A stretch of DNA of 18,000 nt from JBBDNV01 sp040877415. Its GTDB lineage: Bacteria; Planctomycetota; Planctomycetia; Pirellulales; PALSA-1355. The notes beneath the pieces were generated by a model. That model worked only from the letters and a program-made list of their open reading frames with translations. It was not told the origin of the DNA and did no database searches. Both the position numbers and the translations under genes were made by a program. The stretch covers positions 1 through 18,000 of the forward strand of contig JBBDNV010000122.1 in NCBI GenBank assembly GCA_040877415.1, given 5' to 3'. Of this stretch, positions 6,531 to 12,784 are shown one piece after another; position 1 is the stretch's first letter; every line of letters starts with the position of its first letter.

Positions 6531-7801
6531 AAGTGCAGATGATCGGCTGCAGCCACCATCACTCCTCGGTCGAAGTGCGCCAGCGCCTGGCCTTCGGTCC
6601 CGCTCAGGTGGGCGAAGCGCTCGACGGCCTGCGCGAGCGTTTTCCCCGGGCCGAAGCCGTGCTGCTGTCGACCTGCAACCGCGTGGAAATCTACACCGCG
6701 GCCGAAGATCCCGAGGCCTCGCCCAGCCACGAGCAAGTCGCGCAGTTCATGGCCGACTTTCACGGCCTGGCGATTTACGAGATTTTTGACGACCTGTTCG
6801 AGCGGACCGGCGAGGACGCCGTGCGGCACTTGTTCATGGTGGCCGCGAGCCTCGACAGCATGGTCGTGGGCGAACCGCAAATCCTCGCGCAGGTCAAGCA
6901 GGCCTACGAAACGGCCAAGGACCGCCAAAGCGCCGGGCCGCTGACGCACGGCATCTTTCAGGCGGCCGTGCGCGTCGCCAAGCGCGTGGCCAGCGAAACC
7001 ACGCTGCACCAGCGCCGCGTGAGCATTCCCAGCGTCGCCATCGGCGACTTCGCCGCTCAGATCTTCGAACGGTTCGACGACAAGAACGTGCTGGTCGTCG
7101 GGGCCGGCGAAATGGCCGAAGAGACGTTACGCTATCTGCAAGATGAAGGCGCGCATCACGTCGCCGTGGCCAACCGCAGCCACGAGCGGGCCCGCGAGCT
7201 GGCAAGCCGCTGGCGGGGCCGCGCCGTGCCGTGGGAACATTTGCTCGACGAGCTCGGCCGGGCCGATCTGGTGATCGGCACCACCGGCTCCGGCGAGCCC
7301 GTGGTCACTCTGGCGGCGTTCAAACGGATCGAGCCGGCCCGGTATCAGCGGCCGCTGTTTATTCTCGACCTGGCCATTCCGCGCGATTTCGACCCCGCCA
7401 TCGGCGACTGCCTGGGCGTGTATCTGTATTCGATCGACGACTTGCAAGCGGCCTGCCAGAAGAATCGCCGCGAGCGCGACCGCGATCTGCCCGCGGCGAT
7501 CCACATCGTCGAAGCGGAAACGAGCCGGTTCATGGCCGATCTGCACCATCGGGCCACCGCCCCGATCATCAAGCGGCTCCGCGAGGGTTGGCAGCAACCC
7601 AAAGAGGACGAGCTAAAGCGGCTGTTCAACAAGCTCTCGGAGCTCGACGACCACGAGCGCCGGGAGATCGAGCAATCGTTCGAGCGGCTGATCAACAAGC
7701 TGTTGCACCCTCCGCTGGAGTCCTTGCGCAGCGAGTCGCAGCAGGGCCCTCCGCACGGCCTGCTCGACGCGCTCAAGCGCCTGTTTCAGTTGAAGGATTG
7801 A
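6527..7801 (+). CDS. hemA: Glutamyl-tRNA reductase
   Basis: This enzyme reduces glutamyl-tRNA(Glu) with NADPH to glutamate-1-semialdehyde, the committed step of the C5 route to 5-aminolevulinate, heme and other tetrapyrroles. The 424-residue length fits the family. The start MKVQMIGCSHHHSSVEVRQ matches the family N-terminus. The catalytic cysteine is Cys50 in LSTCNRVEIY. GEPQILAQVKQAYETA follows, then the Rossmann segment VLVVGAGEMAEETLRYL for NADPH. The C-terminal helical dimerisation region ends LLDALKRLFQLKD. The start ATG overlaps the stop of the CcsA/HemX gene, so the two are probably translationally coupled; only a weak G-run precedes it. No hemC, hemB or hemL lies immediately downstream, unlike the Bacillus cluster. 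The protein looks intact. Confidence 0.97.
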   Translation: MKVQMIGCSHHHSSVEVRQRLAFGPAQVGEALDGLRERFPRAEAVLLSTCNRVEIYTAAEDPEASPSHEQVAQFMADFHGLAIYEIFDDLFERTGEDAVRHLFMVAASLDSMVVGEPQILAQVKQAYETAKDRQSAGPLTHGIFQAAVRVAKRVASETTLHQRRVSIPSVAIGDFAAQIFERFDDKNVLVVGAGEMAEETLRYLQDEGAHHVAVANRSHERARELASRWRGRAVPWEHLLDELGRADLVIGTTGSGEPVVTLAAFKRIEPARYQRPLFILDLAIPRDFDPAIGDCLGVYLYSIDDLQAACQKNRRERDRDLPAAIHIVEAETSRFMADLHHRATAPIIKRLREGWQQPKEDELKRLFNKLSELDDHERREIEQSFERLINKLLHPPLESLRSESQQGPPHGLLDALKRLFQLKD

Positions 7802-7967
7802 TTCTTGTCGCGGCCGCGACCCCGCCCTTTGTCCTGCCCACCTGTTCTCCTGATCGAATGTTCGTTGCCGCCGTTGGCGCAACGTACCAGAAATCAGATT
7901 TTCGCGTATGCTGCAAACGCGTTTTCGGCCACCCGCCGGCGAGCCGCGAAGCGGCGACAGCCAATAG

Positions 7968-7988
7968 CCGGGGGGCGCAAGCCCCCGG
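7968..7988. repeat. GC hairpin with GCAA tetraloop
   Basis: Bases 7971-7976 pair with 7981-7986 around a GCAA loop (7977-7980). After one bulged G at 7970, CC at 7968-7969 pairs with GG at 7987-7988. GCAA belongs to the stable GNRA tetraloop class. There is no T-run, so it is not a standard intrinsic terminator. It may protect the hemA mRNA 3' end or be a dispersed repeat unit. Confidence 0.65.
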
Positions 7989-8015
7989 TGCGTTAGCGAG
8001 CGTCATTCGGCCCAA

Positions 8016-8028
8016 GCCCCGACGGGGC
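8016..8028. repeat. Short GC hairpin
   Basis: GCCCC at 8016-8020 pairs with GGGGC at 8024-8028 around a 3-base GAC loop. It lies 27 bases after the GCAA hairpin, and the two may be parts of one repeat. No T-run follows. Confidence 0.5.
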
Positions 8029-8091
8029 GGCAGTGTCGCACGGGTCCGCGTCGGCGGCGCGAATTGAAATGTTTCGCACCGGCGGAGCGTG

Positions 8092-8097
8092 TATACT
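8092..8097 (+). promoter_or_regulatory. Candidate -10 box for the molybdopterin oxidoreductase gene
   Basis: TATACT matches 5 of 6 bases of the sigma-70 -10 consensus and stands out in this GC-rich sequence. TTGAAA at 8064-8069 is a good -35 hexamer, but its 22-base spacer is too long, so the -35 partner is unresolved. Transcription would begin near 8104, about 30 bases before the start codon. Confidence 0.35.
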
Positions 8098-8122
8098 CAA
8101 TCGCGCTAGCCGCCATGTCAGC

Positions 8123-8127
8123 GGAGG
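8123..8127 (+). promoter_or_regulatory. Ribosome binding site fixing the molybdopterin oxidoreductase start
   Basis: GGAGG at 8123-8127 lies 6 bases before the ATG at 8134, an ideal spacing. It favours that start over the out-of-frame ATG at 8114. Confidence 0.75.
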
Positions 8128-8133
8128 TTTCCC

Positions 8134-10362
8134 ATGAGCCGCACGGTTTTTCGAACGTGTACGCTTTGCGAAGCGATGTGCGGGTTGAGCTTCGAAGTCG
8201 ACGGGGAGCGGATCGTTTCGGTCGCCCCGGATGAGGACGACGTTTTTTCAAAGGGGTATATCTGCCCCAAGGGGGCGGCCATCGCGGCGGTGTACGACGA
8301 TCCCGATCGGCTGCGCGGGCCGGTGCGGAGGACGCCCACGGGCGATTTCGAGCCGATCGGCTGGGAGGAGGCGTTTGCGCTGGCCGCCGGGCGGTTGAAC
8401 GCGACTCGCAGACGGTACGGCGCCGATGCGATTGGGCTGTACATCGGCAATCCGATCGCGCATAACCACGCCGCGCTGGCGCTGCGCCAGGCGCTCATGA
8501 AGGCCGTCGGCACCCGCAATTGCACAAGCACCGGTTCGCAGGACACCAGCCCGCGGTTCGCCGTCTCCTGGTACCTGTACGGCAGCTCCTTGGCGGTTCC
8601 GGTGCCCGACGTCGATCGCACGCATTATCTTTTGTGCCTGGGGGCGAATCCGCGCGTCTCCAACGGCAGCTTTCTGACGGCTCCGGACGTCCGCAGCCGC
8701 TTGCAGGCGATTCGCCGGCGCGGGGGGCGCGTGGTGGTCGTCGATCCGCGCAAAACAGAAACGGCGCGCGAGGCCGACGAGCACCTGGCCATTCTGCCCG
8801 GCGGCGACGCGGCGCTATTGCTGGCGATGGTGCACGTGCTGGTGGCCGAAGGCCGAGTGGATCGGGCCAAGATTGCGCGGCTCGCCAGCGGCTGGGAGGC
8901 GATCGAAAGCCGCCTGGATGCGTTTGCGCCCGAGCGCGCGAGCGCCATGACGGGAATCGGCACCGAGACGATCTGCCGGCTGGCCCGCGAATTTGCCGAC
9001 GCGCCGACGGCCGCCGCTTATTCGCGCGTCGGAGTCTGCAACACGCAGTATGGCACGGTCGCCTCGCTGGCCACCGATTTGTTGAACCTGGCCGCCGGCC
9101 GGCTGGGCGAAGTCGGCGGCGCGATGTTTCCGACCCCCGCCTTCGATTCCACGCCGATCGTAAAATTCACCGGCGCCGACGGCCACGCCCGTTGGCACAG
9201 CCGGGTGCGCGGGCTGCCGGAAACGTTCGGCGAGCTGCCGGCTTCGACGATGGCCGAGGAGATGGAGACGCCGGGCCCGGGACAGGTCCGCGCGATGTTC
9301 ACATTTGCCGGCAATCCGGTGTTGAGCGTTCCCAACGGACGGCGGCTGGCGGCGGCGCTTGAGCGGCTGGATTTCATGGTCTCCGTCGATCTGTACATCA
9401 ACGAGACGACGCGGCACGCCGACGTGATTCTGCCGCCGGCCTGGAGCCTGTGCGACGATCACGTGGATTTGATCTCGAGCATCTTCGCCGTGCGAAACGT
9501 GGCACGCTGGTCGCCGCCGGTTGTGACGCGGCCGGCGGGAGAAAAGTCCGACTGGCAGATTCTGCTGGAGTTGATCTACCGGCTCGGCGGCGGGCCGATG
9601 GGAATCCGGGGGCTCGACGCGTTCTATCGTTTCGCCAGGCGGCTCGGCTGGCGATGGCGACCCGAGGGCACGATCGACCTGCTCTTGCGGTTGGGGCCCT
9701 ACGGCGATCGGTTTTTGCCCTGGTCGAAGGGCCTGAACCTGAAAAAGCTGAAGGCCGCGACGCACGGAATCGACCTCGGGCCGATGGCCGAGGGGATTGC
9801 TCATCGCCTGTTGCACCGCGACCGCCGGATGCACCTCGACGCGCCCGTGCTGCTGCGGGCGATCGACGAGCTGGCCAGCGCGCTCGACGCGCCGCCCACG
9901 GTCGAGGATGACATGCTGCTGTTGATTGGCCGGCGCGAGCTGCGCAGCAACAACTCGTGGATGCACAACGTGCCCGAGCTGGTATCCGGGCATGCGCGGT
10001 GCGTGCTGTTGGTGCATCCCACGGACGCGGCCCGGCGCGGCATTGGGGACGGCGAGACGGCCATTCTCGCCAGCCGCGTACACGCGGGCGAGGTGCCGGT
10101 GCGCGTGAGCGATGAAATGCGCCCCGGCGTGGTGTGCCTGCCGCACGGCTGGGGACATGCCCCAAGCGCACGTTGGCAGCGTACGGCCGGCGCCCATCCG
10201 GGCGTTTCGTTCAACGATTGGACCGACGATGCCGAGGTCGAATCGGTCGTCGGTCAATCCATTCTCAACGGCGTGCCGGTGCGGCTTTCAGCTCGGCCGG
10301 ATGCCGGCGAGGTGCAAAGGCGCGAATCGCGCTCGGCGGAAGCAGCCCGCTCGGGCGGCTGA
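8134..10362 (+). CDS. Molybdopterin oxidoreductase with N-terminal 4Fe-4S site, substrate unknown
   Basis: This 742-residue protein belongs to the DMSO reductase superfamily of bis-MGD molybdenum/tungsten enzymes. The N-terminal cluster motif is complete: Cys9, Cys12, Cys16 and Cys44 (CTLCEAMC, then GYICPKG). The MGD-binding catalytic core follows, with VVVDPRKTETAREAD, INETTRHADVILPP and, near the C-terminus, RSNNSWMHN and LPHGWGH in the MGD-binding cap domain. No twin-arginine signal is present, so it is probably cytoplasmic. The metal-ligand position should fall near CTSTGSQDTSPRF (about residues 130-142), but I cannot tell whether Ser, Cys or another residue is the ligand. No selenocysteine TGA is seen. 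No iron-sulfur, cytochrome or diaphorase partner gene is adjacent, so the electron partner is unknown. Formate dehydrogenase-like or nitrate reductase-like labels would be guesses. Confidence 0.93.
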   Translation: MSRTVFRTCTLCEAMCGLSFEVDGERIVSVAPDEDDVFSKGYICPKGAAIAAVYDDPDRLRGPVRRTPTGDFEPIGWEEAFALAAGRLNATRRRYGADAIGLYIGNPIAHNHAALALRQALMKAVGTRNCTSTGSQDTSPRFAVSWYLYGSSLAVPVPDVDRTHYLLCLGANPRVSNGSFLTAPDVRSRLQAIRRRGGRVVVVDPRKTETAREADEHLAILPGGDAALLLAMVHVLVAEGRVDRAKIARLASGWEAIESRLDAFAPERASAMTGIGTETICRLAREFADAPTAAAYSRVGVCNTQYGTVASLATDLLNLAAGRLGEVGGAMFPTPAFDSTPIVKFTGADGHARWHSRVRGLPETFGELPASTMAEEMETPGPGQVRAMFTFAGNPVLSVPNGRRLAAALERLDFMVSVDLYINETTRHADVILPPAWSLCDDHVDLISSIFAVRNVARWSPPVVTRPAGEKSDWQILLELIYRLGGGPMGIRGLDAFYRFARRLGWRWRPEGTIDLLLRLGPYGDRFLPWSKGLNLKKLKAATHGIDLGPMAEGIAHRLLHRDRRMHLDAPVLLRAIDELASALDAPPTVEDDMLLLIGRRELRSNNSWMHNVPELVSGHARCVLLVHPTDAARRGIGDGETAILASRVHAGEVPVRVSDEMRPGVVCLPHGWGHAPSARWQRTAGAHPGVSFNDWTDDAEVESVVGQSILNGVPVRLSARPDAGEVQRRESRSAEAARSGG

Positions 10363-10380
10363 AAGAGGGAATTGGCCCGC

Positions 10381-10414
10381 GCGTCGGCTTACTGCGCCGC
10401 CTCTGCGCCGACGC
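10381..10414. terminator. Inverted repeat between convergent genes, possible two-way terminator
   Basis: GCGTCGGC at 10381-10388 pairs perfectly with GCCGACGC at 10407-10414 around an 18-base loop. It lies in the 68-base gap between the ends of the oxidoreductase gene (plus strand) and the hyperacidic gene (minus strand), where a bidirectional terminator would be expected. There is no T-run on either side, so the terminator role is inferred from position. Confidence 0.4.
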
Positions 10415-10430
10415 CGCCCCGGGGGTCAGG

Positions 10431-10739
10431 TCACACTTTGCCTTCGTCGTCGTCTTCTTCCTCTTCTTCTTCGTCCCAGTCGTCTTCGTCGTCGTCCCAG
10501 TCCTCGTCTTCATCCTCCTCCTCGTCGTCGTCTTCGTCTTCGTCGTCGTCATCTACCTCTTCCCACTCATCCTCTTCGAAGTCATCGTCGTCGTCTTCTT
10601 CTTCTTCATCGTCATCGTCGTCTTCTTCATCCGGGCTGGGCCCGGCAAGCACGTCGCGGGGATACTCGAGAGGCGGTGGCGCTCGGCCTACGAGTTCTAG
10701 TAGCTCGTTGAGCTCTTCAGGCAGGGCGGTGGTGATCAC
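10431..10739 (-). CDS. Small hyperacidic protein downstream of scpB
   Basis: This 102-residue protein matches no family I recognise. Residues 1-36 are ordinary sequence: MITTALPEELNELLELVG is a likely amphipathic helix, followed by a Pro-rich turn. Residues 37-99 contain 58 Asp/Glu and only five others (one Phe, one Val, three Trp, spaced through the tail), and the end is GKV. The start is GTG at 10737-10739. AGGAGG at 10749-10754 with a 9-base gap gives a strong ribosome binding site, which is the main reason to believe the gene. It follows scpB by 39 bases on the same strand, so they are probably co-transcribed. Acidic tails are known in DNA mimics, histone-chaperone-like and SSB-like partners, but a role here is only speculation. 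Slippage in the GAA/GAC/GAT repeats could change the length. Confidence 0.75.
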   Translation of the reverse strand: MITTALPEELNELLELVGRAPPPLEYPRDVLAGPSPDEEDDDDDEEEEDDDDDFEEDEWEEVDDDDEDEDDDEEEDEDEDWDDDEDDWDEEEEEEDDDEGKV

Positions 10740-10748
10740 GTTCGAATC

Positions 10749-10754
10749 CCTCCT
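10749..10754 (-). promoter_or_regulatory. Strong ribosome binding site of the hyperacidic gene
   Basis: The minus strand reads AGGAGG here, a full anti-16S match, 9 bases before the GTG at 10739. It decides the start and supports this strand over the serine-rich reading on the opposite strand. Confidence 0.75.
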
Positions 10755-10778
10755 CGTTGATACGATCAGTAGTTTGGT

Positions 10779-11597
10779 TCACGACTGGTCATGAATTTCG
10801 ATATCGCCGCCGGATGGCGCGGCGCGAGATTGTGCGGCTGGCTGTGGGGGTTGTGTCGCGGGGCTTCGCAGCAACTCGGCCCGGGGCAGGTCTTCCAAAT
10901 GCCGCAGGCCGAACACTTCGAGAAAGCGTTTCGTGGTGGCGTACAAGTAGGGGCGTCCGAGTTCCTCGGCGCGGCCCGCGGGGCGCACCAGGTTTCGGTC
11001 CATCAGTTGTCGCACGATTTCGCCGCAATCGACCCCTCGGATCGCTTCGATTTCGGCCCGCATCACCGGTTGACGATATGCCACGACGGCCAAAGTTTCC
11101 AGCGCTGGCCCCGAGAGCCGGATTTCGACCGGCCAGCGGTACAGGCGTCTGAGCCAGGCGGCGAATTTCGGGCGCGACATCAACTGAAATCCACCGGCCA
11201 ACTCTTCGGCGGCAAACGCGCTTCCCGTCTCGTCATACCAGCGATTGAGTCGGCGAATTAATGTACGTGCTAGGGTGCCGTCCGCCAAGTGAGCAAGCTG
11301 GGCCAGTTTTCGAGTATTCAACGGCTCGCGTGCCAGAAACAGCACAGCCTCGAGGCGTGCGGCGTGCGGGTCGCGAGTCCACGGGTCGGCTGCGCCGGTT
11401 TGCCGCCCCTTGCGCGGGTCCAAACGGCGTCGCCACGAGCTTGCCTTGCGGCCCGATTGATCGAGCGGGCGGGGCTTGGCGCCGGGCAGGCGTTTCGGCC
11501 GGCCGGCGCCTGCAAACTGCTCGGCGGGCGTTCGTCGAGGTTTTCCAAAGCGCGCCAAAATAACGGTCCGTCCTGGCTGGTGGTTTTGTCCCAACAC
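10779..11597 (-). CDS. scpB: Segregation and condensation protein B
   Basis: ScpB is the kite-type winged-helix subunit that joins ScpA and SMC in the bacterial condensin complex on the nucleoid. The two winged-helix modules are visible: RLEAVLFLAREPLN from about residue 80, and LSGPALETLAVVAYRQPVMRAEIEAIRGVD, the family's most conserved block, with GRPYLYATTKRFLEVFGL after it. The protein has 272 residues, longer than the usual roughly 180-200, because of a basic Arg/Pro/Gly-rich N-terminal extension of about 75 residues and a Pro/Gln/Ser tail. The GTG at 11597 is the first start after an in-frame TGA two codons upstream. It lacks a ribosome binding site, and no ATG lies between it and the domain, so the true start is uncertain. 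No scpA is adjacent. The hyperacidic gene follows after 39 bases. Confidence 0.92.
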   Translation of the reverse strand: MLGQNHQPGRTVILARFGKPRRTPAEQFAGAGRPKRLPGAKPRPLDQSGRKASSWRRRLDPRKGRQTGAADPWTRDPHAARLEAVLFLAREPLNTRKLAQLAHLADGTLARTLIRRLNRWYDETGSAFAAEELAGGFQLMSRPKFAAWLRRLYRWPVEIRLSGPALETLAVVAYRQPVMRAEIEAIRGVDCGEIVRQLMDRNLVRPAGRAEELGRPYLYATTKRFLEVFGLRHLEDLPRAELLRSPATQPPQPAAQSRAAPSGGDIEIHDQS

Positions 11598-11718
11598 GGT
11601 TCACCGCTAAGGGTAAGCGTCAAGGCCCCAACTGGCAAGTGCCATCAGGTTGCGGCCGGCCGGCGGCTTTTCGGGCGAGCGAATTGAAGGCCCGGGGCGA
11701 TGCAAGAAGCGCTCTCAG

Positions 11719-11742
11719 GGCGGCCCGGTTTCCACGGCCGCC
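11719..11742 (-). terminator. Hairpin after the membrane-protein gene, possible terminator
   Basis: GGCGGCC at 11719-11725 pairs with GGCCGCC at 11736-11742 around a 10-base loop. It lies just past the stop of the minus-strand membrane-protein gene, within the roughly 170-base gap before scpB. No T-run follows, so the role is tentative. Confidence 0.3.
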
Positions 11743-11770
11743 ACCCCAGGCCCAAGCGTCTGCCTCTCGA

Positions 11771-12583
11771 CTATTGCAAGCGACCGGCGCGCCAGGCTTC
11801 GACCCGCTCGAGCACTTGTGACATGGCCTCGAGAGCATTGCGGTCGGTGGCCTCGAAATGGCGGGTCAGGTTGGGGTTGTTGCCCACCGCCATGCGGCAG
11901 TGAAAACGGTACAACTGGCCGTCGTTGCCCCACGTTTCCAACAGATAGTACGTGGCTCCGTACTCGCGCAGCTTGCGTTCCATGTCGGTGAACCGCTCGG
12001 GCTGCTCAAGCCCAGACGCCCTAGGGGCGGCCGGCGGCGGCCCTTGATAGGGCGGCGCCGAATCGGCGGCGGTTGCGGCGGACGGCTCTTGCGCGCCGGC
12101 CTGAGGGTTATTCGCGCCGCGGTGGTAGGGGCTTTCCGCCGGCGCCGGTTGGATCCGCTGGACGGGCGGATAGACGGTGCGCGAATCGGTCGGGGTCGAG
12201 AAACTGGCCGACTGGTTAAATCCGGCGGCGGCGCCCGCTCCGCCCAGCGGAACCACCGCGGAGGCCGGGGCGGCGGCGCCCGGCGCCCGCCACGATGCGA
12301 CGTCCCGATCTTGAGCGTCCCAGCGGGGTGCTTGCGAGTTTCCGCGGCCATCGTGCGCGGCTAGCGCGCCGGCGCCACCAGTGACTTCTCGGAAGCCGTC
12401 TGGCGCGCCTGACGCGTGCGTCGATTCGATCGGCTTGCCCGTGCTCCACGCGACAATGCGATCGACCAGCACGCTTTTGACCACGTCGGGGAAAGCGCTG
12501 CCGAAAATGGCGGCCATCGGAACGATGATCAGGCAACTGAGCATCACGAAAATGCGAAAGGCCAAAACCGTCGAGGACTCCAT
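11771..12583 (-). CDS. Single-pass membrane protein of unknown function
   Basis: The 270-residue protein starts at ATG 12581-12583 (MESSTVLAFRIF) and has three visible parts. Residues about 5-27 form one hydrophobic membrane segment (FRIFVMLSCLIIVPMAAIFG). Residues about 55-185 are low-complexity, rich in Ala, Pro, Gly and Ser, and probably disordered. Residues about 190-270 form a compact domain with conserved-looking RKLREYGATYYLLETWG, LYRFHCRMAV and HFEATDRNALEAM blocks. The C-terminal block recalls small planctomycete domains, but I cannot name it. The frame is open further upstream, but ATG 12583 puts the membrane segment at the N-terminus as a signal anchor; only a weak AAGGA lies upstream, at a long spacing. 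It sits between the unknown 291-residue gene and scpB on the same strand. No function is assigned. Confidence 0.75.
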   Translation of the reverse strand: MESSTVLAFRIFVMLSCLIIVPMAAIFGSAFPDVVKSVLVDRIVAWSTGKPIESTHASGAPDGFREVTGGAGALAAHDGRGNSQAPRWDAQDRDVASWRAPGAAAPASAVVPLGGAGAAAGFNQSASFSTPTDSRTVYPPVQRIQPAPAESPYHRGANNPQAGAQEPSAATAADSAPPYQGPPPAAPRASGLEQPERFTDMERKLREYGATYYLLETWGNDGQLYRFHCRMAVGNNPNLTRHFEATDRNALEAMSQVLERVEAWRAGRLQ

Positions 12584-12784
12584 GGGGGGTCGATTCCTTG
12601 CCGCGGGAGATCTCGTCGCCACGAACAGACGGCGGAGGTGCCCGAGACAAGCGTCGGGCCCAAAGCGGGCCGGATGATAACGGCGAACTCGAATCCGGAG
12701 CAATGGCAAACGGGCCGGTGTGCTAGCAGCGGGAAAAACGCTCAGCCGCAAGCGAGCCAGACGGCATTCGGCCGGCGCTCCGCT

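Larger units (their letters stand above)
7802..8133. other. Intergenic region with GC hairpins and a candidate promoter
   Basis: This 332-base stretch separates hemA from the molybdopterin oxidoreductase gene. It holds two GC-rich hairpins (7968-7988 and 8016-8028) and a possible -10 box at 8092-8097, all listed separately. The small open frames crossing it are rich in Arg and Pro, lack ribosome binding sites and resemble no family, so I do not call a gene. No RNA gene was recognised. Confidence 0.5.

Noticed and set aside
7805..7996. 63-codon open frame after hemA
   Set aside because: It is Arg/Pro-rich, has no ribosome binding site and runs into the GCAA hairpin repeat.
10372..10794. Serine-rich open frame on the plus strand (poly-Ser from TCG/TCT/TCC codons)
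   Set aside because: It is the mirror of the acidic tail on the other strand. It has no ribosome binding site, while the minus-strand reading has AGGAGG at proper spacing and follows scpB.
12700..12784. Possible intrinsic terminator with a T5 run after the 291-residue gene (minus strand)
   Set aside because: The T-run is real, but the stem before it is only 4 pairs in any register, too weak to call.
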